Shown in pieces: positions 14,069-20,854 of a stretch of 20,854 nt of DNA (within the stretch, counting starts at the first letter, position 1; the number at the start of each line of letters is the position of its first letter). The notes under the pieces are model-generated. The model worked only from the letters and a program-made list of their open reading frames with translations. It was not told where the DNA came from and searched no databases. Both the position numbers and the translations under genes were made by a program. Origin of the DNA: Methanosarcinaceae archaeon UBA470 (lineage in GTDB: Archaea; Halobacteriota; Methanosarcinia; Methanosarcinales; Methanosarcinaceae); contig DAKU01000182.1 of the NCBI GenBank assembly GCA_002508425.1, forward strand, positions 1-20,854, given 5' to 3'.

Positions 14069-15133
14069 TTAAATTTCCCAGTAGGACGACATCAACTTTT
14101 TAAGCTCATTTAGCTTGTTATCAAATATACGCCTGCAAGAACTCTGCCGGGAAGCCAGCAAGTTTACCTGATTTACTTCATCTTTAGTATATCTGTTATC
14201 TGCCAATGCCTGCAATACTACATCTGCCAACAGGCCCAAATCATCATGATAGCCACCTTCAAGCAACACAATAGTATGCCACCTGCTGCGAAGGCGAGAA
14301 ACAGAATCATAATAGCCATCTACCGTAAGGTTAAGCTTGGCAAGCTTTTCCTTGTAATAAGAATCAAAGCCACATTCTAAGATCACAAGATCCGGACAAA
14401 ACTGCTCCAGTACTTTAAGACCTACTTCTTCAAAGAAAATAGAATATTCGGGGTTTCCTGCCTCTTGGGGCATTTCCATGTTCACTGTGTAGCCTAATGC
14501 CGGCATAGAGCCCATTTCACGAATGAAACCCTTAAATGGATAAAAGTCAGATGGGTCCTGATGAACAGAAATACACAAGACTGATGGATCTGCATAAAAT
14601 ATATTTTGTGTACCATCCGAAGCATGTGCATCGATATTGACAATAGCTATTTTCTGGCAAGAATACACATGCTGCAAATGCCTCGCAAGAACAGCAGCAT
14701 TATTGAAAATACAGAAACCACTATGTTTATCAGCACAAGCGTGATGACCCGGAGGTCGTATCAAAGCAAAAGCATGATCGCACTGACCTGTTACAACAGC
14801 TTTACCGGCTTCCAGTACAGAGCCCACCGCCTGTAATAATACCTCGAATGAACCCTCACATAGATATGTGTCATTACCAAGCCATCCGCCACCACTCAAC
14901 GAGCGTGATTGTACAAAAGAAAAGTAATCTGCTGTATGCACACGTAGAATGTCTTCAACGGAAACATTTGCAGGGTATAATACTTTGCAGTTATTGTTCT
15001 CAAGTACCCTGTTATCCACGAAATGCTGCAATATTCTCTTTAATCTTGCAGGACTTTCGGGACTTGGAAAGCCTTTCAGAATATAATCATGAAGTTCATG
15101 ATTATTGTTGTAGACAACACCTATGCTATTCAT
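14069..15133 (-). CDS. Histone deacetylase-fold (AcuC/class II-like) zinc hydrolase
   Basis: A 354-residue single-domain enzyme of normal family length. Key residues are all present: RPPGHH at 126-131 (H130 and H131 as the general acid/base pair), zinc ligands D168 and H170 in NIDAHASDGT, D257 in CGFDSYY, and the catalytic tyrosine Y295 in LEGGYHDD. These enzymes remove acyl groups from lysine, polyamines or other amines. The conserved YYKE...LNLT segment also occurs in the paralogue. It starts 12 bases after the first deacetylase gene, with an AAGGGA ribosome site, and is followed by the zinc-ribbon acetyltransferase. It is named for the fold; the true substrate is unknown. Confidence 0.9.
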   Translation of the reverse strand: MNSIGVVYNNNHELHDYILKGFPSPESPARLKRILQHFVDNRVLENNNCKVLYPANVSVEDILRVHTADYFSFVQSRSLSGGGWLGNDTYLCEGSFEVLLQAVGSVLEAGKAVVTGQCDHAFALIRPPGHHACADKHSGFCIFNNAAVLARHLQHVYSCQKIAIVNIDAHASDGTQNIFYADPSVLCISVHQDPSDFYPFKGFIREMGSMPALGYTVNMEMPQEAGNPEYSIFFEEVGLKVLEQFCPDLVILECGFDSYYKEKLAKLNLTVDGYYDSVSRLRSRWHTIVLLEGGYHDDLGLLADVVLQALADNRYTKDEVNQVNLLASRQSSCRRIFDNKLNELKKLMSSYWEI

Positions 15134-15145
15134 TCTATCCCTTGA

Positions 15146-17044
15146 TTAATCCTGAATTCCTAGCATTTCCTTAACATATGCAATCTTTTTTTCTGTCTCT
15201 TTCATGACAGCTTTCTGCTGATTACGTTCATACTCCGTAGTTTTAAGCGTATCAGCTATAGGATCGGGTAGTCCAAGGAGAGAATTGATGACCACATGTG
15301 CAAGATGTCCATTGAACTTATGATACCCACCTTCCATTACCAGCACGAAGTTTCCATTGATTACAGACATGATTTTCTTTGTCATCATATGATAACCAGC
15401 AGAAGTAAGGTTCAGCTTCATGTGCGGTTCCTTGTAATAAGCATCAAACCCACAGCTGCATATTACAAAATCCGGTGAGAATTTATGCAAAAGAGGGATT
15501 ACAAATTCATCAAAAGCAAAAGCATATTCTTCATCTCCTGCTCCCACAGGCATTTCCACATTAGCAGTGTATCCTTTACCTGGCCCTTCTCCTATCTGGG
15601 AACTGAAACCTCTGCGAGGATAGAAATCGTGAGGATCACGATGCAATGATAACACCATAACAGTGGGGTCGTTGTAGAATATCTCCATAGTACCGTCTCC
15701 GGCATGAGCATCCCAGTCAATGATCATTACTTTTGAAATACCCTTTTTCTTCTGCAGATAACGTGCAAGCACTGCTACATTATTGAAAATACAAAACCCT
15801 CTGTACTTATCTACACCTGCATGATGGCCTGGTGGCCTTACGAAAGCCATTGCTGCTGAGTATTTGCCTGAGAGTACAAGTTCACCTGCCTGAATGGCTG
15901 CACCTGCAGCAAGTGATGCAACTTCAAATGAATGTGAGGTCATGTAGGTACTGTCACCCAGGAAACCTCCACCTGAAGCAGAGTATGATCTGACAAACTT
16001 GATATAGTCTTCTGAATGGACTTGCAACAAATCCTTATCAGGAGCAGAGTATTTATCTTTGATAAGATCACATTTTTCTCCGAAAACACCGCTACGCTCC
16101 AGATAAACCATAGCCCTTGTCAGACGTTCTGGACGCTCAAATATCTCAATGTTTGTATTTTTAGGAGAATGGGCATCATGCCCCTCGGAATAAACTAGTG
16201 CTACTTTTGCCGGAGTAGCTGTATCGCTCTTTGAAACCTTTTGTGTGTGTGCATTGGAGGAAGGTGATATTATATTCGTTTCCTCCTTATTAGGAAGCAA
16301 GTTCTTTTTAGATGATATTGCTTGCACATGATCGCTCTTAGAGACTTCCTTCTTTTTCATCTCAGATTCGATGGAGTCAAGCACATCAATAATGCTAACA
16401 ATATTCTCGGTTTTCATAGGCTTTCTGCCTGTATCCCTAGTGCTTTCCTTAGCAGCCTCGTGAGAGATCTGTGCTTGTTTTGCCGAATCTGGAACTGATG
16501 CTTTCTTTAGTTTTTCTTTATGAGAAACATCGGCATGATGAGCTGTTGGTTGTGTAACTGGCATGTGAGAAATTGTATTTATGCTTGTAGAGACACGAGC
16601 AAGAGGATTAGGTTCTTTGGGAAGAACAACATGATTCTCCAAATTTTTAGGCTTTTCAACCTTTATCTCATAGGACTCATAAGATACTTCCTCAAAACCA
16701 GTGGCAGCTAATTTGTTCAGTTTGTTTTTTAACTCCTGATCTGCATCTGGTCCTTTAGACTCAACCGTAGATAATTGTTCTTGTGAAACGACCGATATAT
16801 CATTCGTTTCTGATAACATTACATCTTTGTTGACAGCAACATTAGACATGGATTTTTCAGTTATCGCTTTCTCTGGGGAAACTATTACTTCTTCTACAAT
16901 AGATTTAAGAGAGACATCATTAACTGTATTATTGCTTGCTGTAGTCTCATCAAAACGCAAGGCTATAAGTGTATTAAGCTTTGATATGGCATCCTTTGCG
17001 TCTGGCTTTTTATCCATAGCATGTGTTTTATCTTCCTTACTCAT
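15146..17044 (-). CDS. Histone deacetylase-fold enzyme with ~275-residue disordered N-terminal extension
   Basis: 632 residues from ATG 17044 (MSKEDKTH). That start is chosen over the ATG at 17062 because GGAGG lies four bases before it. Residues about 1-275 are low-complexity and charged, with two similar short motifs: SKLNTLIALRFDET at 21-34 and NKLNKLAATGFEEV at 107-120. The catalytic domain follows from about 278 (VALVYSEGHDAHSP): RPPGHH at 403-408, D445 and H447 in DWDAHAGDGT, D534 in CGFDAYY, and Y574 in MEGGYHKF. All catalytic and zinc-binding residues are intact. The C-terminal ~35 residues are a charged helix. The gene lies 21 bases after the lipoprotein-like gene and just before its paralogue, which lacks the extension. 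The extension may bind a partner; its function is unknown. Confidence 0.88.
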   Translation of the reverse strand: MSKEDKTHAMDKKPDAKDAISKLNTLIALRFDETTASNNTVNDVSLKSIVEEVIVSPEKAITEKSMSNVAVNKDVMLSETNDISVVSQEQLSTVESKGPDADQELKNKLNKLAATGFEEVSYESYEIKVEKPKNLENHVVLPKEPNPLARVSTSINTISHMPVTQPTAHHADVSHKEKLKKASVPDSAKQAQISHEAAKESTRDTGRKPMKTENIVSIIDVLDSIESEMKKKEVSKSDHVQAISSKKNLLPNKEETNIISPSSNAHTQKVSKSDTATPAKVALVYSEGHDAHSPKNTNIEIFERPERLTRAMVYLERSGVFGEKCDLIKDKYSAPDKDLLQVHSEDYIKFVRSYSASGGGFLGDSTYMTSHSFEVASLAAGAAIQAGELVLSGKYSAAMAFVRPPGHHAGVDKYRGFCIFNNVAVLARYLQKKKGISKVMIIDWDAHAGDGTMEIFYNDPTVMVLSLHRDPHDFYPRRGFSSQIGEGPGKGYTANVEMPVGAGDEEYAFAFDEFVIPLLHKFSPDFVICSCGFDAYYKEPHMKLNLTSAGYHMMTKKIMSVINGNFVLVMEGGYHKFNGHLAHVVINSLLGLPDPIADTLKTTEYERNQQKAVMKETEKKIAYVKEMLGIQD

Positions 17045-17065
17045 GATGCCTCCATGTAGCAATAT

Positions 17066-18013
17066 TTATTGGACAGGAATCCACACTGTGTCCATAGTTC
17101 CAGCATATTTAGTACCCAGATACTCAAATACAATAATGGGTTCTTCTATTCCAAGCCATCCAGGTGCCTTGGCTACAAAGGTCCAGCTTTGCTTTGCTGC
17201 CTGACCTGGAGCTATAGTATCAAAGAAAAGAGACAGGTCTTTAATATCTACAGTATTTGGGAACTTGGCTTTTACAGCAAAGTGTTCATAGGGCTGCTGA
17301 GAGAAATTTTTGACCCATACATCAACTGTTGCTTTCCCACCTACCACAACTTGCTTTGAAGGAACTATTTTTATAAATTGCGCAAGAGATTCCTTTGCCA
17401 TTGGAGTGGCGTTGGTAATATCTACTGTCTTGCTATTTTTCTTTTTATTTTGCTTTTCCTTACGGTTAAGATATATTCCACTACCAAAGAGCAGTACGGC
17501 AAATATGGTTATAGGTACAGAGTTTTTTGTAATAGGATCTACAGGGGTTCCCTGAACCTCGATGGCTACCATATCATCTTCGGAGAGTTCAAGAGGGGCA
17601 TTGAAACTAACTCGAGTTATAATCCAACCGAGTTCACTATTTTGTAATTTGAAATAAATAGGAAGATTTTTTTGTTCAATTTCATTACCATCGCCATCAA
17701 GCTTTGCCACAGTGCATTGTGCAGTGGCAATGGCAATGAGCTCTGTATGCTCTTCAGATATAATCACTACATCTTTGAGACTTCCTTTTGAAAAGCCCTT
17801 GTTCTTGAAAGATAACTCTATGCTTGCTGGGGCTAGGAAGTCCTTTCCTTCATACATATTGAACGCGTCATCGCAAGTACCTGCATTAACAGCATTCAGG
17901 AAGCCGATAATAGTTTCGTTAACCGCTCCCGCAGGTTCCTGGCTGGAACAGCCGCTCACATATACAGAGAGAGCTAAAATAAACAATATGGTAAATAAGT
18001 TAAAGCGTCTCAT
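17066..18013 (-). CDS. Lipoprotein-like membrane protein with NTF2-like and Ig-like domains
   Basis: A 315-residue protein. Residues 1-22 are a lipoprotein-type signal (basic MRRF, hydrophobic core, lipobox VSGC with C22). About 30-150 resembles an NTF2-like/DUF4878 domain (NETIIGFLNAVNAGTCDDAFNMY to GWIITRVSF). A second hydrophobic span lies at about 166-184 (SVPITIFAVLLFGSGIYL), followed at once by NRKEKQNKKK. The last ~120 residues form a CARDB/Ig-like beta domain (VGGKATVDVWVKNFSQQPYEHFAV to TVWIPVQ). By the positive-inside rule the Ig-like domain would face the cytoplasm, which is unusual. Function unknown; it could anchor an envelope-spanning complex near the archaellum genes. There is no clear ribosome site; a 20-bp palindrome sits just upstream. 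Confidence 0.75.
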   Translation of the reverse strand: MRRFNLFTILFILALSVYVSGCSSQEPAGAVNETIIGFLNAVNAGTCDDAFNMYEGKDFLAPASIELSFKNKGFSKGSLKDVVIISEEHTELIAIATAQCTVAKLDGDGNEIEQKNLPIYFKLQNSELGWIITRVSFNAPLELSEDDMVAIEVQGTPVDPITKNSVPITIFAVLLFGSGIYLNRKEKQNKKKNSKTVDITNATPMAKESLAQFIKIVPSKQVVVGGKATVDVWVKNFSQQPYEHFAVKAKFPNTVDIKDLSLFFDTIAPGQAAKQSWTFVAKAPGWLGIEEPIIVFEYLGTKYAGTMDTVWIPVQ

Positions 18014-18016
18014 TGA

Positions 18017-18036
18017 ACTCTTATTATAATAAGAGT
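18017..18036. promoter_or_regulatory. Perfect 20-bp palindrome upstream of the lipoprotein gene
   Basis: ACTCTTATTA is followed directly by its exact reverse complement, TAATAAGAGT. It lies three bases before the ATG at 18013 and downstream of an AAATATTATATT element (18037-18048) that could be a TATA box. It would overlap the predicted transcription start, the expected place for an operator. A loopless palindrome is a poor RNA hairpin, so a dimeric repressor site is more likely, though unproven. Confidence 0.45.
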
Positions 18037-18046
18037 AATATAATAT

Positions 18047-18766
18047 TTAACGCTTTCTTTTTATAGATATTGCAAATACGATCAATACTAATTCTATCCC
18101 TAGAAGAAGAGGAAGAACATAATTATGTTCATAGAATTTCCGCTCCCGAAACTCTACATCTGCAGCATATTCAAATGTGGACCTATTACCTACCATAAAG
18201 CTGCGTATACCACTCTTACCTTCCAGTTCTACAGAATCATCTCTCAATGACTTCATAGTTGTGACGTTTTCCAGACCATCGTTGGAAACCAGTATTGTGT
18301 CTTTAGGAAGGCTTATATGCATCCTTTCTATCAGAGGGTGACCTATGATCCACAAAGAGTGATCACCTGCTCCGAGGTAGGGAGTAAGGCCGTAATTGAT
18401 AGTAGTATTTACATAAAGAGGGGCTTGTGTAACATTCCCTGTAGCATTGTAAAGATCCATAGAAACAGAGTCAATATACAAAGTGATATTTCCCTCGTCT
18501 ACTTTAACATAATCCAAGAATTGAGGACTTCTTGATGCAAGGTAAGACTTTTTGAAAGAAGAGACCTCAAGTTCCGTTACTATGGAATTATTGTCAGAGT
18601 CTAACGATTGCCTGAATTCAGTAGCATCAGTTAAATTGTAAGTCTCAAGTATGGTTAGTTTGAGACTGTCTTTTTCCAGTTGCACATCATTCTCATAGAC
18701 GGCTGCTGCCATTGCCTGAGAAACTAAAAGGAACAATGACATTAAAAAAATTAATCCTTTAAGGAT
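18047..18766 (-). CDS. Secreted protein with C-terminal membrane anchor, possible non-AUG start
   Basis: The first ATG is at 18742 (MSLFLLVSQAMA), but a strong GAGGAGGT site at 18773-18780 is over 30 bases away from it. The site is about seven bases from an in-frame ATC at 18766. Starting there gives (M)LKGLIFLMSLFLLVSQAMA, a complete signal peptide with a basic N-region; starting at ATG leaves no positive charge. Residues 25-205 are an extracytoplasmic domain with many N-x-S/T sites (NLT, NNS, NIT, NAT, NVT, NTT, NRS). The end has a membrane helix (VLPLLLGIELVLIVFAISI) and a KRKR tail inside. An acidic segment SLDSDNNSIVTELE resembles a calcium-binding loop. No family recognised. It follows archaellin 2 after a T8 tract. 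Confidence 0.6.
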   Translation of the reverse strand: MLKGLIFLMSLFLLVSQAMAAAVYENDVQLEKDSLKLTILETYNLTDATEFRQSLDSDNNSIVTELEVSSFKKSYLASRSPQFLDYVKVDEGNITLYIDSVSMDLYNATGNVTQAPLYVNTTINYGLTPYLGAGDHSLWIIGHPLIERMHISLPKDTILVSNDGLENVTTMKSLRDDSVELEGKSGIRSFMVGNRSTFEYAADVEFRERKFYEHNYVLPLLLGIELVLIVFAISIKRKR

Positions 18767-18782
18767 ATGAATACCTCCTCAT

Positions 18783-18790
18783 AAAAAAAA
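18783..18790 (-). terminator. T8 tract after archaellin 2
   Basis: Eight T residues on the minus strand lie 12 to 19 bases after the stop of the archaellin gene ending at 18802 and directly before the ribosome site of the next gene. It may terminate or attenuate the abundant archaellin message before the downstream genes. Confidence 0.5.
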
Positions 18791-18801
18791 GTAATATCAC
18801 T

Positions 18802-19584
18802 TTATGGATATAATTGTATGGTTTCTTTGGTACCGTAGGAAGAAGGAGTGACAAAATCTGCACTTGTTATTATTCCAGCTTCTGGGGTAAAAACAAGAGT
18901 TAGACTTGTTCTTGGCTCAATATCCAATGATGAGTCTTTCTGAGAACCACTTGTAGTAATAGGACCTATAGTTGTATAGCCTAGATCTTTATTGGAGACA
19001 GTCGATACATAGATAGTTACCAAATCTCCCGTATTCATAATAGGAGAGCCTTGAGAGAAAGATACATCCTCGTCACGTATCTTGGATACGGTGAAAAAGT
19101 ACTGTGAATTATATCCTGGAGATGATTGAGTAGCCACAAGCAACTTTTCGAGATTAGTATCTGCACTTGCACTGCTTGAAAAATTACTCATAGCAGTACC
19201 GTAAGATTTCTCGTTGTTAGCATATACAAGATCATTATTGTTAATACCATCTGATATGGAAATAACCAGTTGATTCAGATCAACTGGTGAACTGCCAACA
19301 TTAAGGCCCACCTTGATCTTTAAGAGAGAGATATTCTGCGCCATGGAAGTTGAACTGTTCTTGGCCCTCATCCCTTCTATACTTTTGATGACAAGATTAG
19401 ATGAAACCTCCTGAGTTGCCTGCTTTCCAGTAGCCTGTGCTTTTTGCTGCAACACACCAGAAGTTTGAATGAGCACTGAGGCAGCAACTGCAGCTATTAG
19501 TACCATAGCTATGAAAATAATAAGAGTACCAATGCCTATTTGGGCACTGGTATTAGCTCTTAGAGAGGATTTTTCTCTGGGCAT
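18802..19584 (-). CDS. arlB: Archaellin (type III signal peptide archaeal flagellin) 2
   Basis: A 260-residue prearchaellin. The short charged leader MPREKSSLRANTSA is followed by QIGIGTLIIFIAMVLIAAVAASVLIQTSGVLQQKAQ, the conserved hydrophobic helix of the archaellum core. The leader would be removed by the preflagellin peptidase (ArlK/PibD), most likely before QIGIGTL or one residue earlier. The C-terminal domain is a beta-rich outer domain; N-x-S/T sites such as NSS, NIS and NFS suggest N-glycosylation. A GAGG ribosome site precedes the ATG. It is 29 bases after archaellin 1, with no terminator between, so the two are cotranscribed. The conserved tail DFVTPSSYGTKETIQLYP matches the paralogue almost exactly. 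Confidence 0.93.
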   Translation of the reverse strand: MPREKSSLRANTSAQIGIGTLIIFIAMVLIAAVAASVLIQTSGVLQQKAQATGKQATQEVSSNLVIKSIEGMRAKNSSTSMAQNISLLKIKVGLNVGSSPVDLNQLVISISDGINNNDLVYANNEKSYGTAMSNFSSSASADTNLEKLLVATQSSPGYNSQYFFTVSKIRDEDVSFSQGSPIMNTGDLVTIYVSTVSNKDLGYTTIGPITTSGSQKDSSLDIEPRTSLTLVFTPEAGIITSADFVTPSSYGTKETIQLYP

Positions 19585-19613
19585 AATGTTGCCTCTTTTT
19601 GCTCATAGCCTTA

Positions 19614-20426
19614 TTATGGGTACAACTGTACTGTTTCCTTAACACCATATGATGAAGGTGTCACGAAATCAGCATTTGTCACTACACCAGACTCAGGAGT
19701 GAGAATGATATTAACAACAGTCCTTGGTACCAGGTTAAGGCCGGATGCTTTTAGGACCCCTGAAGTAGCCGTGGTACTCACATAGTCATATCCAGCTGAA
19801 GCTGCAGCTGTTGATGTTGTTGCTATGTATACGTTTATAAGATCACCAGTGTTCATCACAGGATTTGACTGGGAGAAAGAGGCGTCTTCATCCCGTATCC
19901 GATCTACGGTAAAGTAATGATCTGCGTTGTTAAAAGTGCTGCTTGCCGTAGTATTAGCTGTAATTAACGTCGCAAGGTTTGTGGCTGCACTACTCGTACT
20001 GAAACTGTCCATTGCTCCATCTGCTGTACCGACAGTTGCATATGACTTTGAGTTGCCTGCATATACTAGATTATTGGCAGTGGTACCGTCAGTAATAGAG
20101 ATAACTACCTGATTTACATCCACAGATTGACTACCTACATTCAGACCAACTTTCAGCCTTAAAAGGTCGATAGTTGAAGACAGAACTACAGCACTATCCT
20201 TTGCGCGCACGCCTTCAATGTTCTTGACTATAAGGTTGGAAGATACTTCCTGAGTCGCTTGTTTACCAGTTGACTGAGCTTTCTGCTGCAGTGTACCTGA
20301 TGTCTGAATGAGCACGGCTGCTGCCACGGCTGCAACGAGCACCATTGCGATGAAGATAATCAGTGTACCAATACCCACCTGAGCATTGGTATCTTTCTTC
20401 ATTAAGAGTATTTTATTCGCTTTCAT
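19614..20426 (-). CDS. arlB: Archaellin (type III signal peptide archaeal flagellin) 1
   Basis: 270 residues from ATG 20426 (MKANKILLMKKDTNA). The reading frame stays open to 20555, but that part is AT-rich promoter DNA, and an AGAGGA ribosome site lies seven bases before 20426. The leader ends before QVGIGTLIIFIAMVLVAAVAAAVLIQTSG, the archaellin core helix. The outer domain is Thr/Ser/Ala-rich. Similarity to archaellin 2 runs the full length, strongest at the N-terminal ~80 and C-terminal ~20 residues, consistent with gene duplication. It is probably the major filament subunit because it is promoter-proximal. The window contains no arlF, arlG, arlH, arlI or arlJ. Confidence 0.94.
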   Translation of the reverse strand: MKANKILLMKKDTNAQVGIGTLIIFIAMVLVAAVAAAVLIQTSGTLQQKAQSTGKQATQEVSSNLIVKNIEGVRAKDSAVVLSSTIDLLRLKVGLNVGSQSVDVNQVVISITDGTTANNLVYAGNSKSYATVGTADGAMDSFSTSSAATNLATLITANTTASSTFNNADHYFTVDRIRDEDASFSQSNPVMNTGDLINVYIATTSTAAASAGYDYVSTTATSGVLKASGLNLVPRTVVNIILTPESGVVTNADFVTPSSYGVKETVQLYP

Positions 20427-20460
20427 ATACAATCCTCTAATAAGATTATTTGTTCGATTT

Positions 20461-20470
20461 TTTATATAAA
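20461..20470 (-). promoter_or_regulatory. TATA box of the archaellin operon
   Basis: The minus strand reads TTTATATAAA, centred near 20466. The predicted start of transcription near 20440 sits just upstream of the AGAGGA ribosome site at 20433-20438, giving a leader of about 14 bases. A second TATA-like element (GTTATATATAC) lies just upstream at about 20478-20488 and could be an alternative. Confidence 0.55.
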
Positions 20471-20538
20471 AATGATAGTATATATAACATATGGTTGGGA
20501 ATATCAAACTGAAAACTTCAAATTGCTTCTTGCGTAAC

Positions 20539-20552
20539 AAATATATATAAAG
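20539..20552 (+). promoter_or_regulatory. TATA box of the divergent plus-strand membrane protein gene
   Basis: AAATATATATAAAG would place the transcription start near 20571, about 18 bases before the ATG at 20589. A second box, AAAATATAAT at 20557-20566, would give an almost leaderless transcript. The spacer is shared with the archaellin promoter. Confidence 0.45.
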
Positions 20553-20588
20553 CATAAAATATAATTATGCGCTTAACCGGGGATGTAA

Positions 20589-20854
20589 ATGACAGCAGGA
20601 TTAATACTCAATGCAACGATATGTTTTGCAATAACTGTCTCTTCATTCGCTTTTGCATGGGTACTTGCAAGCAGTGAGGATAAACATAATGAGAAAAGCA
20701 AGCCTGCTTTATGGGCTCTGGTAATACTCTGGTCATTAGTGGCCTTAACATATCTGCCTACCACCATTCGTATGATAGCAGCAGCCACAGATCATCCAGC
20801 CCTTGACCTGATAATGTATAACCTTGCAGCAGTACCTTTTTCAATGGTCACTGT
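20589..20854 (+). CDS. Integral membrane protein, 5' part only
   Basis: 88 codons from ATG 20589, open to the window edge, with GGGGAT as a possible ribosome site. Hydrophobic spans at residues about 3-25 (GLILNATICFAITVSSFAFAWVL), 40-57 (ALWALVILWSLVALTYL) and 70-88 suggest a polytopic membrane protein; a charged loop (SSEDKHNEKSK) separates the first two. No family recognised. It is divergent from the archaellin operon, so shared regulation is possible. Confidence 0.6.
   Translation, partial: MTAGLILNATICFAITVSSFAFAWVLASSEDKHNEKSKPALWALVILWSLVALTYLPTTIRMIAAATDHPALDLIMYNLAAVPFSMVT

Noticed and set aside
17045..17062. Six-codon longer start of the large deacetylase
   Set aside because: The GGAGG ribosome site lies within those codons and is correctly spaced for the ATG at 17044.
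20427..20555. N-terminal extension of archaellin 1 by 43 codons
   Set aside because: The stretch contains the TATA box and ribosome site, and archaellin leaders are short; the start at 20426 gives a normal type III signal peptide.

Overview
The window looks like a chromosomal segment of a methanogenic euryarchaeon, probably of the Methanosarcinales/Methanosarcinaceae type. This is inferred from two archaellins with the methanogen/halophile-type AQ(V/I)GIGTLIIFIAM mature N-terminus, KaiC-family ATPases, archaeal TATA-box promoters at typical spacing, GGAGG-type ribosome binding sites and AT-rich intergenic DNA. No rRNA, tRNA, CRISPR array, insertion sequence or integrase was recognised. Almost everything is on the minus strand, so the cluster reads from right to left.

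Right end (20854 to 18802): a plus-strand membrane protein, cut by the window edge, is divergent from a tandem pair of archaellin genes. The next block (18766 to 13133) holds a secreted or membrane protein with an unusual start, a lipoprotein-like membrane protein, two paralogous zinc-dependent deacetylases of the histone deacetylase fold (one with a disordered N-terminal extension of about 275 residues) and a GNAT acetyltransferase with a C-terminal zinc ribbon. A T8 terminator follows.

Middle block (12988 to 6043): a second likely transcript encodes a CheF-like PH/winged-helix protein, a V4R-domain protein, a small Sm-like protein, a full KaiC-type ATPase with a long tail, a roadblock-like protein, a long coiled-coil/winged-helix protein, a second GNAT protein and an all-helical protein of unknown function. 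Spacing is tight, including one ATGA overlap.

Left block (6006 to 2687): convergent and divergent small units. These are a KaiC-like protein whose P-loop lysine is replaced by arginine, a winged-helix protein overlapping a MinD-like ATPase, a P-loop-less protein that may be a degenerate relative of the KaiC group, and a two-gene unit encoding a 46-residue charged protein and a ubiquitin-like (ThiS/MoaD-fold) protein. After a 593-base AT-rich regulatory stretch, the left end is a large secreted protein with DUF11-type repeats that runs off the window.

Working hypothesis (inference): archaellins, a CheF-like adaptor, a MinD-like positioning ATPase, KaiC-type ATPases and paired acetyltransferase/deacetylase genes form one accessory motility or cell-surface signalling island, in which reversible acetylation and ATPase scaffolds may control assembly, placement or switching of archaella. 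The core archaellum genes (arlH, arlI, arlJ) and CheA/CheY are not in this window, so the link rests on gene neighbourhood and fold recognition by eye.
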